From: Micrasema longulum
Lineage: Eukaryota; Arthropoda; Insecta; Trichoptera; Brachycentridae
Assembly: GCA_022494885.1 (NCBI GenBank)
Contig: JAGVSM010004512.1
Coordinates: 124,001 to 188,000, forward strand
DNA: 64,000 nucleotides
Direction: 5' to 3'
Made by a program: the position numbers and the translations under genes. This document shows positions 55,884 through 64,000 of this stretch, in pieces. The notes beneath the pieces are model-generated. The model saw only the letters and a program-made list of their open reading frames with translations. It did no database searches and was not told the origin of the DNA. Each line of letters opens with the position of its first letter. Position 1 is the first letter of the stretch.

Positions 55884-56645
55884 ATTAACATATTACAACA
55901 GAGATGAATAACATTTAAGAGAAGGTAATATAGAAGTCCAGGCATCTACAGGCCTTATGACCTGTCAATGGCTGGTTTAAGTGGTCACTTTATACACTGT
56001 GCAACATTCACTTTTCTGCCCATATTTGAACATCTATATTTCTTAAATTCTTTCATCTGTTGATGTTTGTGAAGCTAAAGAGCTGAAACCTTTATTTATG
56101 CCGGTGAGATTCGTCTAATTGAATTATTTTACCTACATACTAGGCAACGCCGGAACATGTTATTTTTTCAATTTCTATGCTTCTTCATGGACCAGGTGGA
56201 TTTGTTGTCAATATTTTGAGTTTGTCCAAATTTTAGTAGACAAGAACTTGATTCGACTCCCTGGGGAGCTGTTTATATTAACATATTACAACATAGATGA
56301 AGAACATTTAAGAGAAGGTAATATAGAAGTCTAGGCATCTACAGGGCTTATGACCTGTCAATTGTAATCTGTTCAGCTCTTTAACTTCACAAACATCAAC
56401 AGATGAAAGAATTGAAGGAATATAAATGCTTAAATATAGGCAGAATGGTGAATGTTACACAGTGTGTAAAGTGGCCACTTAAACTAGCCATTGACAGACC
56501 ATAAGCCCTGTAGATGCCTAGACTTCTATATTACCTTCTCTTAAATGTTCTTCATCTCTGTTGTAATATGTTAATATAAACAGCTCCCAGGGAATTGAAT
56601 CCAGTCCTTGTCTACAAAAAATTAGACAAACTCAAAATATTGTTT
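55884..56645. mobile_element. FB subfamily II, largest copy with ~200-bp arms
   Basis: Left arm 55886-56090 and right arm 56370-56572 are inverted repeats of about 200 bp (AAGAGCTGAA against TTCAGCTCTT at the inner ends). Between them a terminus plus outer arm is repeated directly: TATTAACATATTACAACA at 55883 and again at 56276, 393 bp apart. The right end closes with CAGCTCCCAGGG, TCCTTGTCTACAAA and CTCAAAATATTG. The 71-codon frame 56119-56334 is a shadow. Confidence 0.85.
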
Positions 56646-56649
56646 TATT

Positions 56650-57285
56650 GTTTGTATTTTGTGTACCACAATAGGCAGTTCTGCAATAAGAGTCATAAAT
56701 TATAACAACAAATCTTACGAAAAATGATATCTAAATTGTTATCGATAGTATTCTATTCAGAAAACGCAAGCATGAGGCCATCAGCCATTATTACATCTCA
56801 AAGGGGTTCCAAAAATATAAAAAATTCCGAAATTCGCACTCGTTTCTTCAGATATAGGACAATCTTTTTGTGATTATATAATATAAAAAAACATATAGTT
56901 TTTCAAATGCAGAAAATGCCGGAAAACTTAAATAGAGACCCAATTTAGTTGGAATTTATTTTTTCCTCAAATATTTGATTGTGGAGTGCCGTTATATGTT
57001 GAGTCAATAAAACCTAATTGACTTCTTTTATGATAAGTAATAAGCTCTCCGTAAAAATGAGTCAGGAAAATTAAGTTAACGCGGGGCGAGAATTTATCTG
57101 TCCGTTGTATTGAAGAGTTCATGGCGCAATTTATTTCTTCAGAAAATAATTATCTTCTTAGTTTTAATAAAAATGAAGAGGTTGTGAGATTGCCTAGTTT
57201 TAATAACATTGAACTCAAATTTCTATGCAGCAGGTAAAAATAAACGTTTACAAATTTAATAATTGTGTACATATACAATTTACAT
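56650..57285. other. No gene seen
   Basis: AT-rich; nothing recognised. Confidence 0.35.
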
Positions 57286-58121
57286 TTGCAACAACAAACC
57301 ATCACGCCGTTTCCCCTTAAGGGTAGGCAGAGAGGATAGAACGCCACAACACTCTATCTTTACATACAGATCTCGCTTCCTCTACATTCGTACATCTTCT
57401 CATGCACGCGCGCCGATCATTCCGACTTTTGACATGTCCATCTTCTAGTATTTGTTGGATTTAGTAATGCCATGTCTTTCTCGGTCTTAATCTTTTTCTG
57501 CATCCATCAACATTCGGATTGTAAATATACTTAGCCGTTCTTTTGCTGTCCATTCGTTCTACATGTCCAAACCAGCGCAGAGCTCCTTTCTCGATATTGT
57601 CAATAATGCTTGTCTCAGCCTTACATACGGTACGGATCTCAACATTTGCGCATCTATCGTACATAGTTTTACCACACATTCGCCTGAGAGATCTCATTTC
57701 AACAGCATTCAGCCTACTTTCACCCCTGTTTTTCCAAGTCAATACATCGCTCCCATACATTAGGGTCGGGACCAGGACTCCGTTGTGAACTGCTAATTTT
57801 TCCTCTTGTGACAATCATTTATTTGCCAAGGTTGATTTAAGTGCACCGTTCACTCTGATCCCGGCGCTCACCCTCCTTTCAATATCTTTCTAAGTCATTC
57901 CATCCCTAGTAAACATACTTCCCAGATACACAAATTCCTCTACTTGTTTTAACATAACTCTATTCACAATGATTTCACATTTAGTCATACTTTCATTTCT
58001 TTCAAAAACCATTATATTCTATTTATCGACATTCATCAGCAAATCGCTTCCCTTGCATACATTGTAGACCTTTGCTACCAAGAATTGCGGTTCCTGTTTG
58101 TTGTTAGCAAGAAGTACAAGT
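57285..58121 (-). pseudogene. RTE-like LINE, RT C-terminal region (copy 3)
   Basis: Minus-strand homologue of copy 1 with the same 5' edge (NKQEPQFLVAKVY-like codons at about 58110). Best preserved part 57814-57461: AVHNGVLVPTLMYGSDVLTW, MRSLRRMCGKTMYDRC, KGALRWFGHVERMDSKRTAK. In-frame stops interrupt at the equivalents of NKWLSQ and WHDQ. The coding end (stop at 57302) is followed by a short GTT-rich tail. Plus-strand frames here are shadows. Confidence 0.9.
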
Positions 58122-58235
58122 TTAAATAAGAGTAATAATTCTAATTGATGACAGGTACTGGTTATTCTTATAAGATCTATTGTGTCTTATTGCAAATGTA
58201 AGATATTTTTTCAACAAAGATTAAGCTTTTGTGAA

Positions 58236-58478
58236 TTTGTAAGTCCAGGCATTAATTTACATAGATCATGATCTGTAATCGGAAGGGTTAAATGATCAGA
58301 CACGATGCAACATTTACCGTTCTGCATATTCAAATATGGATGGAAGAGTTGATGATGAATATTATTGTGTGTAAAATGATAACTTAAACCAGGCAATGAT
58401 AGGCCATAAGCCCTGTAATAGCTAGAAGGTTGGAATTCAGTCTGGTCTATAAACCTTTGGACTTATTGAAACTATTGT
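58236..58478. mobile_element. FB foldback element, short diverged copy
   Basis: AAGTCCAGGCATTAATTTAC and CATTTACCGTTCTGCATATT on the left; AACTTAAACCAGGCAATGAT and AGGCCATAAGCCCTGTAATA inverted on the right; closing with GTCTATAAACCTTTGGAC and AAACTATTGTTG. The minus frame at 58211-58396 is internal. Confidence 0.65.
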
Positions 58479-58920
58479 TGATTATTGGATTGAGTAAGAA
58501 TGAGTAACAAATAAACAAAAAACACAGTTTTATCGAAGGAATCTTTCAATAAAAAAAATGAAACGCATGGTTAAGTGAAAAATAAATTCAATAAAAACCT
58601 TGTTTATATAAAATAAAAACTAACTAGAGAAATAAAAGTAAGCAAAACAACCAAAGTAACAAAAACAAAGCAGTTATACCCACATTAAGCTAGAATAAGA
58701 GTTGAATTATATAAAATTTTATTTCAAAGAAACAAAAAAAATGGTGTGCTTAGATAAGACCAAATTTTCTATTTCCACGAAATTCTTATATTACGTAGTA
58801 AGATTAATGAGAAACAAAGATTATTTCGGAAGATTTCGTGAGCATTTGGCATGACTTCCCTTCTAATATGCAATTAACATGTATCAAAGAATTCAGTTGG
58901 ATGGAATAATTTGTTAAATG

Positions 58921-59560
58921 GATTTTTTTTAAATTAAATTGAAAACATACATAATTTTATAAAATACTCCCAAGAAGTTTTTGTAAAAAACTCATTTGAG
59001 GACATGCAGATAACAATATTTATTTACAGACGTTTTTTAATTTTAAACTTTAACATTACTTACAAAAGCAGTATAAAAATTATGATTTACTACAAATTAA
59101 AAGGGTGTGGAAAAGTTTCGAAAAATTACAAAATAAACATAATCCAAGGCATGGAAATGAATTCAAAATGATATATTCATAATATAATCTATAAAAGAAA
59201 AAAAGTATTTAAAGTTTAAAAATTACATGTATGTAAATATACAGGTTTAACGAGTATGAGAGTGCGAATGTTAAAAAATTACAAGAATGAAAAAGTTTAA
59301 AAAATTAACAAAATATAAAATGTACCCAATACAGGTTAAAAAAGTATGAAAAGCTTATTAAAATTACATATATATTATACAAGCTAAAAAAGTATTAAAA
59401 ATCTAAAAAAAAGTTTCAAAAGTATTGAAAATTACATATACAAGCAAAAACGGTCAAATATTAAAAATCATATTTTCAAGATGCGCATTCTTTGGATCAA
59501 CTATCACTATTTATTCGAAGTACCTTTGGAAAAAATAATTCTTCAATTCGCACTGGTATC
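58921..59560 (-). pseudogene. LINE family X, 3' UTR copy
   Basis: Collinear with 10268-10885: ATACTCCCAAGAAGTTTTTG, AAAAACTCATTTGAGGACAT, GATTTACTACAAATTAAAAG, TATACAAGCTAAAAAAGTAT-like, AGATGCGCATTCT and TTTATTCGAAGTACCTTTGG. It starts at the same T-rich boundary (A-tail on the minus strand) and stops just inside the ORF end. Confidence 0.8.
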
Positions 59561-59561
59561 G

Positions 59562-60670
59562 CACTTTTTACCTTTATAATTTATCTGTAAAACTATATGT
59601 TCTTATTTTACTAAAAAAGGATCAAAATTTTCTTACCAATTAGCAAGTCCAAAACAGCCTTATTTCGAGGATACGAATTACGAATTTTAAAATACTCTGC
59701 ACTGCATCCAAAGAATGGTAATTTGGTATCCAATACTTTTTTCCGTCAAGTCTTTTTATAATCAATTGTAAGATTTTTAGGGCAAATATTTTTGTATTGG
59801 TTTTATTTTTATCTGTATTTATTTTGAAATTACATTTTAGATTTTTTTTAAACGTAAATTTGTCATGTTTTTAAAAAAAAGCATCTTTAAAAGACTGTTT
59901 TCTTATTTGAATGTGCCTATATCACTTTACAATACTGGAGTGTCAATGCACGATCATAGGTGCAAATAAGGGAATTATAATAATGATGAAAGGAGAAATC
60001 TTAATTAAAAAATGCATGAAAGCTATTTAAATATGCATCGCAAATAAAGATTTTGAGAACAAGGAAAACACAACTCAAATAGACTTTACAAAAAGAGGAA
60101 AAAGCTTTTAGTATTTTTTTAAAAGGAGTATGTTATTTCCCGCTGGAGTCAGGTAAAATAATGGTTCCTTGTTGTTTATATTTTAACGTTGGATTTCCTG
60201 GATCTTACGGGAAGCTGGAAGCTAACCTAAATAATGAAGGTAAGATTGCAGTATATATAAATGATAAGAATCTTTATTATGTGGATTGAAAAAATATTAC
60301 CATTGGGACATTTTTCAGTTTGTTTCATTATTATAATACATAAATATTGAATTAAAACGTGGTTGGTGATGACGATAAAATAATGTCAGAGAGGCCCCTT
60401 CATTGTTCACATTGAAATCATGATTGAGATATCACGATTCTAATATTTGAGTCTTAATTTTTTTCATTTCTTTTTCTCTTTCTTTTCCACTTTTAATACC
60501 TCCTCTTTTTCATAGTACATTGAATAGATATTTACTTTTTACTTGAATTAATTTCGATTATAAGTATTCTATCGTATAATATGTTCATATTTACAACGTG
60601 TTTTCTTAAATGAAATGGTTTCGGAAGGTAGTTGCCTTGAGGTTTAAAACATTGTATACATATTATATAT
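59562..60670. other. No gene seen; SINE-B tail fragment
   Basis: AT-rich. A SINE-B-like end (GTGTCAATGCACGATCATAGGT and an ATAATAATGATG tail) lies at about 59938-59990 on the plus strand. Confidence 0.4.
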
Positions 60671-60678
60671 ACGAATAT

Positions 60679-60980
60679 AGGGTCTAGATTTTAACCACCC
60701 ATACGCACTGTAAATACAGGACATGTAATCTAGATTATATTTGTAAACGATTATTTAATAATTAAAGACTCTTTGCACAGTTTAAATAGGGGCTAGATTT
60801 CTAATTGTCTGTATGCTCTGAAACTGCAAGACGTGTTGTAATCTAGTTTCTATAAAATTATCAAAAATAAACATAATCGGAAATGATGAACCAGGATTCT
60901 AACAGCCTATGGGCTCTGTAGCTGCAAAACGTGTTGGGATGTTTGTTATACAGCGCCTTTGACCTGGATTTTTACAAAAA
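60679..60980 (+). repeat. Diverged tandem repeat, ~100-110 bp unit
   Basis: GGGTCTAGATTTTAACC (60680), GGGGCTAGATTTCTAATTG (60789) and CCAGGATTCTAACAGCC (60891) start units sharing a CTCTG/CACTG..AACTGCAA/..ACGTGTTG block. A partial fourth (GACCTGGATTTTTAC) starts near 60961. Confidence 0.6.
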
Positions 60981-61082
60981 TTGTGCTATTTAAATTATCC
61001 AAAATAAATAAATACGTCATAAGGGGTTCAATAAACTTTTTGGCTTTTCACATTTTTTTATTAATTTATAAAAACTTTTTTT

Positions 61083-61213
61083 AAACAGAAATTTGGATGC
61101 TCAAGCATAGGCAGAATTATGAATATTACACAGTGTGTAAAGTGGCCACTAAAACCAGTCAATGACAGATCATAAGCCCCGCGAATGCCCACAAAAATGT
61201 TCTCCATCTCTGT
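61083..61213 (-). mobile_element. FB fragment
   Basis: Minus orientation: TTTGGATGCTCAAGCATAGG, AATATTACACAGTGTGTAAA, GTGGCCACTAAAACCAGTC, AATGACAGATCATAAGCCCC, ATGTTCTCCATCTCTG. No inverted partner. Confidence 0.7.
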
Positions 61214-61699
61214 CACGTGTCAAAATCTCGTTTACTTGGGCACACAGGGGGTAATCGCTGTATTTAGCGATTTCTTAAGCTTACGAAATAAGATTGACCC
61301 AAGTTTATTTGCCATGGCTACTATACGAAGTAAGTATATTAAAATCCTTTTTGGCATGCGCGCTTAGTTACGATATGTTATCGGGCTTTATTAACTTTTT
61401 TGCTGATCCTGTTAGTTCTAAGGACCAAACTTACTGTTCAACCTAAGTAATTTATTTCCGAGCGACTTGTTTTCATACAATAAATTAACACGTGAAATTA
61501 CTGTCTCTATGATTTCACTTACAAAAAAAAGATTTTGCGTATTATTAATATTTTGCATATATTGTATACTTGACGAATAACGAGAAGAAAAATATGCAAG
61601 ATTTTAGCAAATCAGTTACTTGTATTTTTAACTGCGTTCAGTGGCGTTTAGTGCGTTCAGTGGCGCCCTCGGTCTCGGGTAACGGTTTGTTGGCTAAGT

Positions 61700-62124
61700 G
61701 AGGGCATTGGAAGCAAAGATAGCAACATCCAAAAAAATTTTTTTTTCGCATATGATGTCATTCTCTAGTTTATCAACTTTATTTTTATAAAAACTATGAG
61801 TTGAGTTGCAAATGTAGTTTAAAATCATACGTTTGATGGTTTAAAACTAGTGTTAAGCAAACGTAGCAATATCCATCAGCCATTTTATTCAACCAATGAC
61901 AGTCTTGAGATTTAAATTTTCAAAATAGCCGTGCCATACAAATATTAAGAAAGTTTTTTGAATTTATGTCTTAATTAAAGCTAATTTATTGGTATCTTAA
62001 ATTTTAAGTTCAGTGAAAATAACACTTCTAACATAAATACTCTTTGGCATTAGTGGGGCAGTTTTTGTAATTTTTCTTAAAAACACCAAAACGGGAGTTT
62101 GCTATCTTTGCTTCCAATGCCCTC
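61700..62124 (+). mobile_element. MITE, 425 bp, GAGGGC termini, AAGT target duplication
   Basis: The first 26 bp (GAGGGCATTGGAAGCAAAGA and six more) are exactly inverted at the right end. AAGT flanks both sides (61696-61699 and 62125-62128). The inside aligns, in opposite orientation, with the copy at 1676-2102 along its length. Non-autonomous. Its insertion separates two parts of a locally less AT-rich segment. Confidence 0.9.
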
Positions 62125-62128
62125 AAGT

Positions 62129-62520
62129 GTTTAGGCGGTTAAGTTTGGGTAAGGATTCAGTATTGTGGGGTGTAACGCGTTGTTTTGCCCAGGGCTACGG
62201 GTATAAACCTCAACGGCTGTTATGGCAGAGATGAACTGCATCAGTACGGTGGAACACGCAAAAAGGGCACAGATCTTTTTCCATACCATCCGGGCACACT
62301 TCAGGCTTTGGGCTGTTGGGAGACAGCGGCATCGGGCAGGACGTTGTGTTAAGGATGGCAGCGGAGAAACAATAGTCAACGGTGCCATCCTAAGCCTCAG
62401 CTATCTCAAGGGGTTACTGTCTCGGCGTCAGGCGGCAACCGGCCGTAAAATAGAAACCAAACAACAAATCTCCTAGTTTGACGTGTAGACAGAGAACTAG
62501 AAGAGCTGACAAACCGCCTG
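62129..62520. other. Less AT-rich segment, unidentified
   Basis: Base composition is close to balanced, unlike its surroundings. It has overlapping frames on both strands (62222-62476 plus, 62131-62388 minus), neither with a family motif. Together with 61630-61699 it was contiguous before the MITE inserted. It may be a decayed element or an exon; I cannot tell which. Confidence 0.3.
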
Positions 62521-62662
62521 AGAAAGAGTAGCGTAAAGTAAATACTTATTTTATGCCATTAATAAGGCAGTTACTGTTTGACTCCCTTCCTTACTGAAGC
62601 TCCGAAAATTTCTGTATTTCCAAATTTGGGTCCTTTCGGCCCTTAATGTACCTATTTTTAAA

Positions 62663-62760
62663 CTAGCTGAACCCAGCAACGCTTCGCCGTGGCTTTGTCT
62701 GATATTAATTACTAAGGGAGTAAATAATAATAGTCTAGCAACTATTCATTTACTGAGAAA
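62663..62760 (-). mobile_element. Helitron-like 3' end (candidate)
   Basis: Minus strand: GCCACGGCGAAGCGTTGC, then TGGGTTCAGCTAG and T. A short imperfect stem followed about 10 bp later by CTAG and a T matches the 3' end layout of Helitrons. The motif '..GCGAAGCGTTGCTGGGT.AGCTAG' resembles a repeat common in arthropod genomes. The 5' end is not located. Confidence 0.4.
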
Positions 62761-62804
62761 ACACATTGCTTTATTTTGTATTTTAGTTCTGCTTTAATCC
62801 AAGG

Positions 62805-62876
62805 AAATGCAATGTCTAGACTTCTACATTTCCTTCTCTAAAATGTTTATCATCTCTATTGTAATATGTTGAACAA
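62805..62876 (-). mobile_element. FB fragment
   Basis: Minus orientation: GTCTAGACTTCTACATTTCC, TTCTCTAAAATGTTTATCAT, CTCTATTGTAATATGTTGA. It directly precedes the plus-strand LINE Y relic. Confidence 0.65.
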
Positions 62877-62884
62877 AACTAAAA

Positions 62885-63160
62885 AATAGACTCTAGGAAC
62901 TCGGCAATTGTTATTCCCACATATCTGATATATTTAGTGTAGGGTATTGTTCTTATGGAACCAATCTATTTAACTTTTTCAAAGACGGTGAATGGTAATT
63001 AAACCTCTAGTATAATTATTATATTTATGAAAAAGTGCTTTATGATTTTTTTGTTATATTAATCCTTCAAAATATCTTATTATCTAATTGATTTCTACAT
63101 TTATTTTTTGAATTGTTTTAAACTTTTTTTGAATATGTTATATAATTTTTAGGTTAAATT
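62885..63160 (+). pseudogene. LINE family Y, C-terminus
   Basis: The plus strand reads NCYSHISDIFSVGYCSYGTN and LFNFFKDGEW, then a stop at about 62995. This is the Y C-terminus seen at 17470-17330 (SDIFSVGYCSNRTK). AT-rich 3' UTR follows; its end is not clear. Confidence 0.7.
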
Positions 63161-64000
63161 TTTGTTTATAAATCTTGGGTAAAAAGTATTGGATGCGTTA
63201 ATTAAACCAAATATGCCTTTACTGTAATTTTTATAAAAGGCATTTTTACCGTTTATGTTTTTCATTTTTAAAATTATCATAAAGTCTCTTCCCTGTATTT
63301 TGTTTTAACACACAAAATATGATTTATTAACGCTTGATAAAATAATTTCTTACTGAACGCCAATATTCTATACGCATCAACTGAGCCAAAATCAAAAGGG
63401 AAAATTTACCTAAAAAAGTGTGCTTAATATGTATGGAAACAGACTTTTTATAATATATATGGAGACAGGACTAGGGCGTGTATCCTCCTCCCTTTTTTAA
63501 ATAGAGTGAAGGAAAAGTAAGAATTTTTTTGCTACTAAAAAGTATTTAAACATATAATATTCGAAATCAAACACTGATTTGAGTCTACTGAACACTATAT
63601 TTTATTTTTAGAAATATAACAAATATAAAAACGAAAATTTCGTGACAATTGTTTCGCCTCGTCAGGGCATTTTCAAACGAATGTGAAGATAAGATGAATT
63701 GAATGTCATTATATAGTTATATAATTCAAGGTACTTAAGTAATAAATAAAAATAATCTTATAAACTATAGCATGTACATGAATCAATGAAATGGGGAATT
63801 TAGGTATATATATTTGAATTTCGGAAAAAATATAACAAAGTAAGTATTTATTGACATACATGAATGTATTGTGAGATAATTGATGAAGCTTTATAGTTTT
63901 ATAACTTTAAATAATTGTTGTAAAAAATATATGAATAATATTAAAATAGGTTGCTCTTCATTTTAATTTTAAAACATGATTGAAATATAATGAAGAAATT
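63161..64000. other. No gene seen
   Basis: AT-rich to the end of the window; no frame or repeat recognised. Confidence 0.35.

Noticed and set aside
61660..61680. TGGCGCCCTCGG as a retroviral-type primer-binding site
   Set aside because: Only the first 8 bases fit a tRNA-Lys site, and no LTR lies immediately upstream.
62131..62476. Overlapping 84-85 codon frames on both strands in a less AT-rich segment
   Set aside because: Lower AT content reduces stops on both strands at once; no motif favours either frame.
1..64000. CRISPR arrays, operons or prokaryotic genes
   Set aside because: No regularly spaced short repeats and no dense gene arrangement; the content is typical of intergenic eukaryotic DNA.

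Overview
The window is AT-rich eukaryotic DNA, most likely from an arthropod and probably an insect. It carries many 5'-truncated non-LTR retrotransposons, tRNA-derived SINEs, a mariner relic, MITEs, a Penelope-like relic and a short TTAGG tract at 19334-19357 (TTAGG is the usual insect telomere unit). I found no intact host protein-coding gene, rRNA, functional tRNA or CRISPR array. No open frame exceeds 228 codons, and every frame I could recognise belongs to a transposable element. The species cannot be named from the sequence.

Layout. 0.9-1.6 kb: LINE C-terminus followed by a SINE-B. 1.68-2.10 kb: MITE with a 4-bp target duplication. 4.9-6.3 kb: a minus-strand LINE interrupted by a plus-strand LINE, with a 6-bp target duplication. 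7.2-9.0 kb: RTE-like LINE 3' end, then a foldback element. 9.0-9.5 kb: mariner relic. 10.3-11.7 kb: two LINE tails. 12.5-12.9 kb: candidate MITE. 15.8-24.6 kb: foldback copies, LINE tails, SINEs and the TTAGG tract. 25.1-27.5 kb: Penelope-like foldback, palindromic MITE and a compact foldback. 29-34 kb: a long hairpin, foldback copies and LINE relics. 34.7-43.3 kb: SINEs, a second RTE-like 3' end and the only CpG-dense island (41640-41940). 44.6-51.1 kb: LINE tails, a 73-bp tandem array, a near-perfect hairpin and two RT fragments. 54-58.5 kb: LINE fragment, the largest foldback copy and a third RTE-like 3' end. 58.9-63.2 kb: a duplicate of the 10.3 kb LINE tail, the second MITE, a Helitron-like end and another LINE tail.

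The most distinctive content is one dispersed family, called FB here. It has at least 17 full or partial copies and two subfamilies. Copies contain a shared 370-390 bp module in head-to-tail or head-to-head arrangement and fold into hairpins with arms of 60 to about 200 bp. Its shared core lies around AAGTCTAGGCATTTACAGGG and GGTTTAAGTGGCCACTTTAC. I recognise no transposase in it. FB, SINEs and LINEs are nested in one another, which gives a partial order of insertion events.
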